Positions 8,596 through 16,487 of a stretch of DNA of 64,000 nt are shown one piece after another. Source of the stretch: Streptosporangium amethystogenes (lineage in GTDB: Bacteria > Actinomycetota > Actinomycetes > Streptosporangiales > Streptosporangiaceae); NCBI RefSeq assembly GCF_000721075.1, contig NZ_JOEQ01000010.1, positions 1 to 64,000 of the forward strand. Reading direction: 5' to 3'. The notes under the pieces are model-generated. The model worked only from the letters and a program-made list of their open reading frames with translations, ran no database searches and was not told the DNA's origin. How positions within the stretch are numbered: position 1 is the first letter of the stretch; every line of letters starts with the position of its first letter. Both the position numbers and the translations under genes were made by a program.

Positions 8596-8611
8596 CCTGC
8601 ATATCTGCAGG
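8596..8611. promoter_or_regulatory. Palindrome upstream of the PhyH gene
   Basis: CCTGCA-TATC-TGCAGG is a perfect inverted repeat 46 bp ahead of the start codon, in the AT-richer part of the gap. It could be an operator or an mRNA leader hairpin. Confidence 0.35.
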
Positions 8612-8656
8612 AGTACCTTCCGGAAAATCGGTGGACGGCGTCGTTATGGTGCTCGT

Positions 8657-9382
8657 ATGACGATGGTGGATGTGGATCGTTTTGTGGCCGAAGGGTTCGT
8701 CAAGCTGGAGGCGGCCGTACCCCGGGAGATCGGGGACGCGGCCAGGGCGCTGGTATGGCAGCAGATCGGTCTGTCGCCTGACGACCCCGCCGGCTGGCGG
8801 CAGCCCGTGGTGTGGGCCGCCGACCTGACCGGCCACGGACCCTTCGGGGAGCTCGTGCGCAGTCCGCGGCTGCATGAGGCGCTGGACGAGGTGGCCGGTC
8901 CCGGTGGGTGGGTGCCGTCCGGGGCCATCGGCAACATGCCGATCCGCTTCCCCGGTATGGCGCCGGTCGACGATCGGGGCTGGCACATCGACGCCTCGGT
9001 GGCCCGGCCCGACGGCTCGTGGGCCGTGTCGGGACGGCCGGAGGCGATGCTGCTGCTGGTGTTGCTGTCGGAGGTAGGGGAGGACGACGCGCCGACCCGC
9101 ATCAGGGTGGGCTCACACCGGGACTCCATCGGGGTGCTGGGTGAGCAGGTGCTCGACCCGTTCGAGGCCGGACCGCTACTGGACGCGGCTTCCAAGGACA
9201 GGCCGACGGCGTACGCGACCGGGCAGCCGGGCGACATGTACCTGGTTCACCCGCTGACCGTGCACGCGGCCGACGAGCACCGGGGGACGCGACCGCGTTT
9301 CATGGCCCAGTCACCGGTGTTCCTGACCTCGCCGGTCGCGCCGGGCACGGGTAACGCCCTGACACGCGCCGTACTGTATTGA
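8657..9382 (+). CDS. Phytanoyl-CoA dioxygenase (PhyH) family protein, 241 aa
   Basis: This is a non-heme Fe(II)/2-oxoglutarate-dependent oxygenase. The iron-binding HxD is in RGWHIDASV, the distal His is in LVHPLTVHAAD, and the 2-oxoglutarate-binding Arg follows in GTRPRFMAQ. The fold and length match PhyH-family hydroxylases acting on small molecules. The substrate is unknown. The stop at 9380-9382 abuts a TnpB-type element remnant, and a fossil of the same C-terminus lies at 603-680, so this family was once duplicated here. Confidence 0.85.
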   Translation: MTMVDVDRFVAEGFVKLEAAVPREIGDAARALVWQQIGLSPDDPAGWRQPVVWAADLTGHGPFGELVRSPRLHEALDEVAGPGGWVPSGAIGNMPIRFPGMAPVDDRGWHIDASVARPDGSWAVSGRPEAMLLLVLLSEVGEDDAPTRIRVGSHRDSIGVLGEQVLDPFEAGPLLDAASKDRPTAYATGQPGDMYLVHPLTVHAADEHRGTRPRFMAQSPVFLTSPVAPGTGNALTRAVLY

Positions 9383-9612
9383 CATCCTCTCCGCCCTAAA
9401 GGACGGAGGTTCCCGCCTGCCGCGTGGGCTTCGGGTGGGTTACTGCTTCGCCGCGCTGCGCCGGAACGAGTACCGGTCTTACCTGCGCTCCACAGTCGTT
9501 TAGTCTCTCCGCCTGTCCGGCGGCGAGAATGTTGATCGCAGCGTTGATGTCCCGGTCGTGGGTCGTGCCGCACGGGCACGTCCAGGACCGGACGTTCAAC
9601 GGCATCGATTCG
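9383..9612 (-). mobile_element. tnpB: Remnant of an IS200/IS605-type tnpB with its right end
   Basis: On the minus strand the frame ending at 9396 encodes [20 protein letters not shown] and then [10 protein letters not shown], the C-terminal zinc-ribbon/RuvC-III end of TnpB with the catalytic Asp of RDIN. The second Cys pair is present but the first CxxC and all of the upstream RuvC domain are missing. Positions 9389-9408 (CTCCGCCC-TAAA-GGACGGAG) form the imperfect palindrome typical of IS605 right ends, the region that gives rise to the omega RNA. The element is inactive and lies directly after the PhyH stop. Confidence 0.8.
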
Positions 9613-9693
9613 GCATGCCGCGGGACCCGGCGGCGGACTCGGCCCACGAGACGGCCCGGCGCCGCCGGGGGGACCGGATCGCCGGTACGGATC
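9611..9693 (-). pseudogene. Fossil of a Phd-type antitoxin gene
   Basis: About 80 nt align with the middle of the intact antitoxin gene (7027-7105), including the identical run GAGACGGCCCGGCGCCG on the plus strand. A five-base deletion and other changes break the frame. It is fused to the TnpB remnant, which shows rearrangement between toxin-antitoxin and transposon DNA. Confidence 0.65.
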
Positions 9694-9712
9694 ATCGGTA
9701 AGACTCTCGGTC

Positions 9713-10039
9713 ATGCAGATGCGGATCGAACTGGTGGCGGTTGTCGTGGAGGACTACGACCGGGCCATCGAGTTCTTCACCGATGCCCTGGGTTTCGAGC
9801 TGGCCGAGGACTCGCCGTCGTTGACCAACGACGGCCGCCCGAAGCGGTGGGTCGTGGTCCGGCCGCCGGGAGGCGAGACCGGCATCCTGCTCGCCCGCGC
9901 GGACGGGGAGCGCCAGGCCGCCGTCGTCGGGGAGCAGTTCGCCGGGCGGGTGGGGTTCTTCCTGCGGGTGGACCGTCGTGGCTACGAGGTCGCCCACGGC
10001 GATGAACACGACGTTCGGCAGGCTACTCCGAGCGGATGA
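9713..10039 (+). pseudogene. Truncated VOC/glyoxalase-like gene, copy 1
   Basis: It encodes the N-terminal half of a vicinal-oxygen-chelate protein (RIELVAVVVEDYDRAIEFFT and so on to GRVGFFLRVD), about 90 residues. After position 9982 homology to VOC proteins ends. A normal member would continue for about 40 residues with the second half of the fold. The frame runs on and overlaps the 3' end of the convergent serine-hydrolase gene. The same truncated segment, about 97 percent identical, is at 41080-41342 and stops being VOC-like at the same residue. The product is unlikely to be a functional metal enzyme alone. Confidence 0.7.
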
Positions 10040-11711
10040 ACTCGCCCATGGGTGTGCGGAGTTCCCCTTCTCCGGTGAACTCCACCCGGGACTGATCGAA
10101 GCGGAAGACCAGATCGCGTACCGGTTTCAGCTCCTGGAAGTCGCCCTGGGCGATCATCGCGACCAGCGGGCCGTCCGCGCGGCGGGCCACGGTGGCGGTC
10201 AGCGGGCCGAGACGGTAGGTGCCGCACAGGGCGTTCAGCACGGTGTCGGTGAGGTGTGCGGTCTCCGGCACCCTCTCGAAGCGGATCGGGGCGACCGCCG
10301 CCTCCAGCGATACGGCCATGGCCGTGACATCGCCGTCGAGGTCGTGGAAGAACTGCACCGGTAGCGGGGTCTCGACGCCGCCCAGGTCGACGAGGAAGGT
10401 GAAGACCTCCAGGTGGCGGTGGTCGAGGCGGCCGGTCAGCGAACGGTAGCGTCCCGCCAGACCGTCGCCCTCGGCGAGGACGGCCACCTCACCGTACGCC
10501 GGGTGCCGGTAACGGCCCACGTAGTCGTGCGGGGGCCGTACCGGGGCCAGGTTCCCGGCGGTGGACGTCGTGTACCGCGCGGACTGGTCGCGGCCCTGAC
10601 GCACTGCGGTCTCCAGGGCGAGAAACCGCTCGCCGTGCGAGCGCGGCGCCAGATCCAGCAGGCGGTCGTAGATGAGGCAGGGCAGCGCGTCGCGCAGCGC
10701 GGTGCCGTCCCGGTTGGCCAGCACCACCACGCCGCAGCCGGCCTCCGGGATGGCGCCGACCTTCGAGGAGAAGCCGTCGATGTTGCCGCCGTGGTGCGCC
10801 AGGCGGTGGCCGCGGTAGTCCTCGACGATCAGGCCCAGGCCGTAGCCGACCGGGCGGCCGGCGGCGAGCGGTGAATCCTCCGGGAGGGGGGCGGCCGGGG
10901 CACGCATCAGCGACAGGACGCTCTCCGGCAGGAGCGGGGGGCGGCCGTCGACCGGAAGGCCCAGCAGGGTCAGCAGCCACGGTGCCAGCTCCCCGACGGA
11001 GGAGTTGAGAGCACCGGCCGGGGCGATGAGGTCGAGCCGCGCGTGTGGCACGTCCTTGACCGGCTCACCCGGCGAGGCGGACACGTACGGTGTCGCCGCG
11101 TCGTCGTCGGCCCGCGTCACGTCCACCGAGAAGTTGGTCCGTGGCATGTCGAGCGGGTCCAGCAGGTACCGTCGCACGGCGTCCTCGTAGGAGGTGCCCG
11201 CGACGTGCCCGGCGAGTTCGCCCGCGACGGCGTAGAGCAGGTTGTTGTACTGCCAGGTCTGGCGGAAGCCCCTGTTCGGTTCGAGGTCCCGCAGTCTCGC
11301 CACGATCTGCGCGCGGGTCAGCTCGTCCCGGGCCGCGTACCAGAGCATGTCGTGACGGGGCAGGCCGGAGCGGTGACAGAGCATGTCGAAGACGGTGAGC
11401 TGCTCGGTCGCGACCGGGTCGCGCATCCGGAAGTCCGGCAGGTACTCCCGTACCGGCCGGTCCCAGGCGAGGGCGCCCTCGTTCACCAGGACGGCGCACA
11501 GGGCGGCGGTGAACGTCTTGGTGGACGAGGCGATCGGGAAGAGGGTGCGCGGGGTGACGGGAAGGTTTCGCGCGAGGTCGCGCAGGCCGAATCCCTCGCA
11601 GAGGACGATCCGCCCGTCGGCGACCACGAGGACGGCGCAGCCGGGCACCTCGAACCTGGCCCGCTCTCTCTCGACGATGTCACGGAGGTCGCCGACCAGA
11701 TCATTCGCCAT
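10023..11711 (-). CDS. Beta-lactamase-family serine hydrolase (class C/D-aminopeptidase fold), 562 aa
   Basis: The penicillin-binding fold is evident: SxxK in IASSTKTFT, YxN in WQYNNLLYAV, and HxG in HHGGNIDGF. A C-terminal beta-rich domain of about 170 residues (DUF3471-like) follows. There is no signal peptide, so it should be cytoplasmic. Family members include esterases, D-aminopeptidases and DD-peptidases. The ATG at 11711 has GGTGGAG upstream. It is divergent from the D-amino-acid-type PLP enzyme at 11862 and near an oligopeptide transporter, which favours a role in hydrolysing D-amino-acid peptides; that is inference. Confidence 0.85.
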   Translation of the reverse strand: MANDLVGDLRDIVERERARFEVPGCAVLVVADGRIVLCEGFGLRDLARNLPVTPRTLFPIASSTKTFTAALCAVLVNEGALAWDRPVREYLPDFRMRDPVATEQLTVFDMLCHRSGLPRHDMLWYAARDELTRAQIVARLRDLEPNRGFRQTWQYNNLLYAVAGELAGHVAGTSYEDAVRRYLLDPLDMPRTNFSVDVTRADDDAATPYVSASPGEPVKDVPHARLDLIAPAGALNSSVGELAPWLLTLLGLPVDGRPPLLPESVLSLMRAPAAPLPEDSPLAAGRPVGYGLGLIVEDYRGHRLAHHGGNIDGFSSKVGAIPEAGCGVVVLANRDGTALRDALPCLIYDRLLDLAPRSHGERFLALETAVRQGRDQSARYTTSTAGNLAPVRPPHDYVGRYRHPAYGEVAVLAEGDGLAGRYRSLTGRLDHRHLEVFTFLVDLGGVETPLPVQFFHDLDGDVTAMAVSLEAAVAPIRFERVPETAHLTDTVLNALCGTYRLGPLTATVARRADGPLVAMIAQGDFQELKPVRDLVFRFDQSRVEFTGEGELRTPMGEFIRSE

Positions 11712-11787
11712 GTCTCCACCTCATCACACCGGCACCGCCGGACGCATTGTGACCGCCCACCAGAGCGGGGTGGCCGATTCGGGCGGA

Positions 11788-11817
11788 CGGCCAATGACCA
11801 CCCCGGCATGTTGGCCG
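11788..11817. promoter_or_regulatory. Inverted repeat in the divergent gap
   Basis: CGGCCAA (11788-11794) and TTGGCCG (11811-11817) form a perfect 7-bp inverted repeat with a 16-nt spacer between the serine-hydrolase and PLP-enzyme genes. It is a candidate operator for shared control. Confidence 0.35.
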
Positions 11818-11861
11818 GTGGGCCAATGCGGCGCGGCGCCGGTTACCGCGATGCTCGCGGG

Positions 11862-12965
11862 GTGAGTCGGGGAATCGAGACGCCGGCCGGTACGGCGGCC
11901 ATCCGCCTGCCGGAGGGCCTGGACACGCCGGTGCTCGTCGTGGACGCCGCGCGGCTGGACGCGAACATCGCCCGGATGGCCGCCCGGGCGCGGGCCGCCG
12001 GGGTTCCCCTGCGTCCCCATGCGAAAACTCATAAATGCGCGGAGATCGCCCGTCGGCAGCTCGGCAGCGGTGCCGCCGGGCTGACCGTGGCGACCCTGGG
12101 CGAGGCCGAGTCCTTCGCCGCCGCCGGTTGTGACGACCTGTTCATCGCCTATCCCCTGTGGGCGGGCGGCCCCCGCGCCGCGCGGATTCGCCGGTTGCAC
12201 GAGACCGTACGGCTACGGGTGGGCGTGGACGGCATGACGGCGGCCGAGCTGCTCGCCGCGGCCACCCGGGGTGCCGGCCCGCTCGACGTGCTGATCGAGA
12301 TCGACTGCGGCGGGCGCCGGACCGGTGTCCCGGCCGAGGCCGTCGCCGGCCTGGCGGCCGGCTGTCTGCGGCTCGGTCTCAACGTGCTCGGCGCGTTCAC
12401 CCACCCCGGACACGCCTACGCCACGCCGGCCGGTGCCGAACCCGCCGCCGCCGACGAGCGGACGGCGCTGGCCGTCGCCGGGGTCGCGCTGGAGAGGCTG
12501 CTCGGTCACCCCCCGGTCCTGAGCGGCGGTTCGACGCCGACCGTGGTCGCGGGCGTGGCGGCGCCGGTCAACGAGGTCCGCCCCGGCACGTACGTGTTCG
12601 GCGACCGGCAGCAGACGTACCTGTCGGGCATGTCCGCGCACGACATCGCGCTGGTCGTGGCGGCCCGCGTGGTCAGCACCCCGCGCCCCGGCGAGGCGGT
12701 GATCGACGCCGGTTCCAAGGCGCTGGCGAGCGACCGCCCGGCCTGGCTTGAGGGGTACGGCCGGCTGCTGGAGGTTCCCGAGGCCACCATCGACGCCATC
12801 ACCGAGGAGCACGCCCTGGTCCGGGGGTTCCGGCATCCCCTCGCGGTCGGCGACCTCGTCGGCGTGGTGCCGAACCACGTGTGCACGGCCGTGAACCTGG
12901 GCACCGAGTTCGCCGTGGTGGCGGACGGCGCGGTCGTCGACCTCTGGCCCGTGTTCTCCCGCTGA
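11862..12965 (+). CDS. D-threonine aldolase / D-serine dehydratase-like PLP enzyme, 367 aa
   Basis: This is a fold-type III (alanine-racemase-like) PLP enzyme. RPHAKTHK carries the Schiff-base lysine. Downstream are LIEIDCGGRRTGV, LSGGSTPT and a C-terminal PNHVCTAVNL, where His and Cys are the metal ligands of the DSD1/DTA family. It would cleave D-threonine to glycine and acetaldehyde, or D-serine to pyruvate. The GTG at 11862 gives a conventional N-terminus; ATG 11826 is an alternative. Neither has a strong ribosome-binding site. The adjacent serine hydrolase and peptide transporter fit D-amino-acid use. Confidence 0.8.
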   Translation: MSRGIETPAGTAAIRLPEGLDTPVLVVDAARLDANIARMAARARAAGVPLRPHAKTHKCAEIARRQLGSGAAGLTVATLGEAESFAAAGCDDLFIAYPLWAGGPRAARIRRLHETVRLRVGVDGMTAAELLAAATRGAGPLDVLIEIDCGGRRTGVPAEAVAGLAAGCLRLGLNVLGAFTHPGHAYATPAGAEPAAADERTALAVAGVALERLLGHPPVLSGGSTPTVVAGVAAPVNEVRPGTYVFGDRQQTYLSGMSAHDIALVVAARVVSTPRPGEAVIDAGSKALASDRPAWLEGYGRLLEVPEATIDAITEEHALVRGFRHPLAVGDLVGVVPNHVCTAVNLGTEFAVVADGAVVDLWPVFSR

Positions 12966-12999
12966 CCGTGCGTGTCTACGCGGGGGCACGCACGGTCAG
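12962..12999. terminator. Bidirectional terminator
   Basis: CTGACCGTGCGTG pairs perfectly with CACGCACGGTCAG across a 12-nt loop. The 13-bp stem includes the stop codon of the PLP enzyme and lies 5 bp from the end of the convergent ABC gene. Confidence 0.75.
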
Positions 13000-13003
13000 C
13001 GGG

Positions 13004-13702
13004 TCACAGGCCGTCGCCGATGCCGGGGACCGCCGCCATGAGGGTGCGGGTGTAGTCCTCGCGCGGGTGGTTGATCACCTCGTCGGTGGGCCCCACCTCG
13101 ACGAGCCGGCCGTTGTGCATCACCGCGATCACGTCGGCGACGTAGCGGACGACCGCCAGGTTGTGGGAGATGAACAGGACGGCGAGGCCGAGCCTGGCGC
13201 GCAGGTCTCGGATGAGGTTGAGGATCGCCCCCTGCACCGACACGTCCAGGGCGGAGGTGATCTCGTCGGCGACGAGCAGTTCGGGGCGGGCACCGAGGGC
13301 TCGGGCGATCGCCACCCGCTGACGCTGGCCGCCGGACAGCTCGCGGGGGTAGCGGGAGGCGACGGCGGCGTCGAGGGTCACCAGGTCGAGGAGGCGCGCC
13401 ACCTCCGTGGCCCGCTCCCCTCTGGGCAGCCGGATCCCCTCGGCGACGCTCGCCCCGACGGTCAGCCTCGGGTCGAGCGAGTGGTACGGGTCCTGGAACA
13501 CCATCTGGGCGTGACCCACCGGGATCCCGGTGATCGTGCCGGCGCTGACGGGGGCGAGGCCGACGAGTGCCCTGGCGAGGGTGGACTTGCCGGAACCGGA
13601 CTCGCCGACGAGTCCCACCGCCCCACCAGGCGGGATGTCCAGGCTCACGTCGTCGACCGCGGTGAACGCGCCGTACCGCACGGTCAGCTGGGTGATGTTC
13701 AC
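13004..13702 (-). CDS. Oligopeptide ABC transporter ATPase (DppF/OppF-like), 232 aa
   Basis: This is a cytoplasmic ATPase of a peptide importer: Walker A GLVGESGSGKST, Q-loop VFQDPYHSLDP, signature ELSGGQRQRVAIARAL, Walker B LLVADEITSALD and the switch His in LFISHNLAVV. The GTG at 13702 overlaps the stop of the permease-ATPase fusion (GTGA) and has GGGAGG upstream. A longer open frame continues up to 15466 but is only a shadow. At 232 aa it is shorter than typical OppF (about 320 aa) and lacks the C-terminal oligopeptide-specific Cys region. Confidence 0.9.
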   Translation of the reverse strand: MNITQLTVRYGAFTAVDDVSLDIPPGGAVGLVGESGSGKSTLARALVGLAPVSAGTITGIPVGHAQMVFQDPYHSLDPRLTVGASVAEGIRLPRGERATEVARLLDLVTLDAAVASRYPRELSGGQRQRVAIARALGARPELLVADEITSALDVSVQGAILNLIRDLRARLGLAVLFISHNLAVVRYVADVIAVMHNGRLVEVGPTDEVINHPREDYTRTLMAAVPGIGDGL

Positions 13703-15555
13703 GGTGTTTCCTCCCGTACCGGACCGGACCTCGGGTACCAGCACGCGAGGCGCCGGCCCGCGCCGTGCTCTTTCAGCGGCGGACGTTCGGTGACGCACAG
13801 CGGTGTGGCGAAGCCGCAGCGCGACGCGAAGGCGCACCCGCCGGTCGACTCGGCGTCGACCGGCGACGGCGGGCGGCCCGGGATCGTGGCGAGGGGGCGG
13901 TCGCGGTCGGTTCGCATGTCGGGCAGGCAGGCCACCAGGGCGCGGGTGTACGGATGGGCGGGTTCCGGCAGGTCCTGGACCGGTAGTTCCTCGACCACCC
14001 GCCCGGCGTACATGACGACGACCCGGTGGCAGATCTGCGACACCACCGCCATGTCGTGCGAGATGAACAGCACGCCGGCGTCGGTGCGGACGGTGACCTC
14101 GGCGAGCAGTTCGAGGACCTGGCGCTGGACGGTGACGTCGAGCGCGGTGGTCGGTTCGTCGGCGATGAGCAGTTTCGGGGTGCCCATCAGGCCCATCGCG
14201 ATGACGGCGCGCTGCCGCATGCCGCCGGAGAACTGGTGCGGCCGTTGCCGGGACCGCCGGTCCGGGTCGGGGATGCGCACCTGACGGAGCCGGTTCACCG
14301 CCCGGGTCCACGAGGCCCGCCGGGACAGTCCCTCGTGGACGATGGGCACCTCGGCGAGTTGCGAGCCGACGGTGAGCGCCGGGTTGAGTGACGACATCGG
14401 GTCCTGGAAGACCATCGCCAGTGCGGTGCCGAGCAGTCTGCGCCGGGCCGCGCGGGAGAGCCGGTTCACCTCCTGCCCGGCGAGGGCCAGGCGCGCGGTG
14501 GTGACGACGCCCGGGTACGGCACCAGCCCGCCGACCGCGAGCGCGGTGAGACTCTTGCCACTCCCCGACTCCCCGACGATGCCGACGATCTCGCCGGGGT
14601 TCACCGACAGTGACACGTCCCGGACCGGCCGGGCGCCGCCGGGGAAGGTGACGGTGAGACCGCGCAGTTCCAGCGCGGCCGAGGGGGTGTCCGCGGGTAC
14701 ATCCACGGGCGGCGCGGGGGCGGCGGGCCCGGTGGGAGCGTGCCGGCTCTCCCTGGCCGCGATCCGGGCCATGCTCTCGCCGAGCAGGTGGAAGCCGATG
14801 CCGGCGGCCATGATGGCGACCGCGGGGGCCAGCGCGACCTCCGGGTGCACGTACACCCGGGACAGCCCCTCCGACAGCATCCGGCCCCAGTCGTACTCGG
14901 GCGCCTGCACGCCGAGCCCGAGGAAGGAGAGCCCGGCCAGCCCGAGCAGGCTGGATCCGAGGATCATGGTGATGTTGAGGATCAGCGGCTCGGCCACGTT
15001 CGGCAGGATGTGCCGGAGCAGGACACGCCGACGGGGGACGCGCAGCATCCGGGCCGCGGCGACGTAGTCGGAACCCGCGACGGAGGCGGTGAGCGTGTGG
15101 GTCAGCCGGGCCACGGCCGGGGCCGCGGCCAGCCCGATGCCGAACACCGCGCCGCGTGCGCCGAGGCCGAGCACGATCGTGGTGAACATCGCGAGCAGCA
15201 GACCGGGGAAGGCCACCAGGGAGCCGATCAGGCCGACCACGAACCGGCCGGCCCGTCTGGGCAGCACCGCGGGCAGCGCGCCCAGCGGGATGCCGACGAC
15301 GGTGCCGATCAGCGTGGCGGCCACCGCCAGGAGCAGGGACAGCCTCCCTGCGACGAGCACCCGGGCGAGGATGTCCCGCCCCAGGGTGTCGGTACCGAGT
15401 GGATGGCCGGGGGAGGTGCCCTGCAGGATCTTCGCCGCGTCGATCCGGGCCGCGTCCGTGGCCCACAGGGGCGGCCCGATGACCGCCAGCACGACGAACG
15501 CGGTCACCAGCAGCAGCCCGGCCAGCCCGGCGGGAGAGCTCCGGAGCCGCCGCAT
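13699..15555 (-). CDS. Fused peptide-ABC permease + ATPase (DppC-DppD), 618 aa
   Basis: Residues about 1-265 are a DppC-type permease (HPLGTDTLGRDILARVL, then the EAA-like loop around DYVAAARMLRVPRRRVLLRH). A proline/alanine linker at about 270-290 leads into a full DppD ATPase at about 290-610: GIVGESGSGKSLTA, MVFQDPMSSLNP, QFSGGMRQRAVIAMGL, LLIADEPTTALD. The C-terminal oligopeptide domain with CAFASRCGFATPLC is also present. There is no stop or internal start between the two halves, so it is a true fusion of subunits that are usually separate. ATG 15555 overlaps the upstream stop (TGATG). Confidence 0.9.
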   Translation of the reverse strand: MRRLRSSPAGLAGLLLVTAFVVLAVIGPPLWATDAARIDAAKILQGTSPGHPLGTDTLGRDILARVLVAGRLSLLLAVAATLIGTVVGIPLGALPAVLPRRAGRFVVGLIGSLVAFPGLLLAMFTTIVLGLGARGAVFGIGLAAAPAVARLTHTLTASVAGSDYVAAARMLRVPRRRVLLRHILPNVAEPLILNITMILGSSLLGLAGLSFLGLGVQAPEYDWGRMLSEGLSRVYVHPEVALAPAVAIMAAGIGFHLLGESMARIAARESRHAPTGPAAPAPPVDVPADTPSAALELRGLTVTFPGGARPVRDVSLSVNPGEIVGIVGESGSGKSLTALAVGGLVPYPGVVTTARLALAGQEVNRLSRAARRRLLGTALAMVFQDPMSSLNPALTVGSQLAEVPIVHEGLSRRASWTRAVNRLRQVRIPDPDRRSRQRPHQFSGGMRQRAVIAMGLMGTPKLLIADEPTTALDVTVQRQVLELLAEVTVRTDAGVLFISHDMAVVSQICHRVVVMYAGRVVEELPVQDLPEPAHPYTRALVACLPDMRTDRDRPLATIPGRPPSPVDAESTGGCAFASRCGFATPLCVTERPPLKEHGAGRRLACWYPRSGPVREETP

Positions 15556-16484
15556 CAGCTCTCCCGGATTTCGGATCGGGGGTCGAGGAAGGCCAGCGCC
15601 AGGTCCACGACCAGGTTGACGACCAGCACGATCGCGCCGTACACGAGGATCGCCGCCTGGGCCACCGGATAGTCCTTGTCGATGATGGATTCGATGATCC
15701 GTGAGCCGAGGCCGGGCCAGGCGAAGACGTACTCCACGACGACCGTGCCGGTGATCAGTGAGGAGAGCAGCAGGCCGCCCACGGTCAGCGTCGCGGTCAG
15801 CGTGTTCGGCAGGAGGTGGCGCAGGTGCAGACGCCAGGCCGGCAGCCGTTTGGCGCGGGCCGACCGGACGTAGTCCCGGCCCAGCTCGCGCAGCGTCTCG
15901 ACGCGGACCAGCCGGGCCAGGACGGCGGCGGGCCCGATCGCCAGGGCGGCGACCGGCAGGAGGTACGACTCGGGGCCTGCCCGGCCGGCCGGGGGCAGCC
16001 ACCGAAGGTTCACCGCGAACACCACCACCAGGCCCACCGCCAGGAGGAAGTCGGGGATGGTGCCGAGCGCCCCCGACACGCCGGTGAAGGTCAGCTCGCT
16101 GCCCCGGTTGCGGCCGTTCTCGGTCCGTACGGCGAGCAGCATGCCGAGCGGCACCGCGATCAGGAAGGCGACGGCGACGGCGAGGGCGGCCAGTTCGAGC
16201 GTGCCGGCCAGCCGGTCCGAGATGATCTCGGTCACCGGCTGGCGGGAGGTGAAGGAGGTGCCGAGGTCCCCCGAGAACAGGTCCCGCAGGTACCGGCCGA
16301 ACTGGGTCGCGATCGAGTCGTCGAGGCCCAGTTCGGCCCGGCGCTGGTTGACCAGGTCGACCGGCGCGGTCGGCCCGAGCGCGGCCCGGATCGGGTCGCC
16401 GGGCACGATATGGATCATCGCGAACGACGCCGTCAGCAGTACCAGCATCGAGGAGACGAACCTCGCGAGGCGTCTCGCGATCAT
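15555..16484 (-). CDS. Peptide ABC transporter permease (DppB-like), 309 aa
   Basis: This is an inner-membrane permease with an N-terminal membrane anchor (RRLARFVSSMLVLLTASFAM), the IVPGDPIRAALG segment, and the characteristic EAA loop around YVRSARAKRLPAWRLHLRHL. About six membrane helices are visible and the length is typical. It starts 3 nt after the substrate-binding protein gene and its stop overlaps the fused permease-ATPase. It forms the translocation pore with the permease half of that fusion. Confidence 0.9.
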   Translation of the reverse strand: MIARRLARFVSSMLVLLTASFAMIHIVPGDPIRAALGPTAPVDLVNQRRAELGLDDSIATQFGRYLRDLFSGDLGTSFTSRQPVTEIISDRLAGTLELAALAVAVAFLIAVPLGMLLAVRTENGRNRGSELTFTGVSGALGTIPDFLLAVGLVVVFAVNLRWLPPAGRAGPESYLLPVAALAIGPAAVLARLVRVETLRELGRDYVRSARAKRLPAWRLHLRHLLPNTLTATLTVGGLLLSSLITGTVVVEYVFAWPGLGSRIIESIIDKDYPVAQAAILVYGAIVLVVNLVVDLALAFLDPRSEIRES

Positions 16485-16487
16485 CGA

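Noticed and set aside
13703..15466. Upstream extension of the DppF frame to 820 aa
   Set aside because: The extension is a shadow of the fused permease-ATPase gene. Only the part from GTG 13702 has ATPase motifs.
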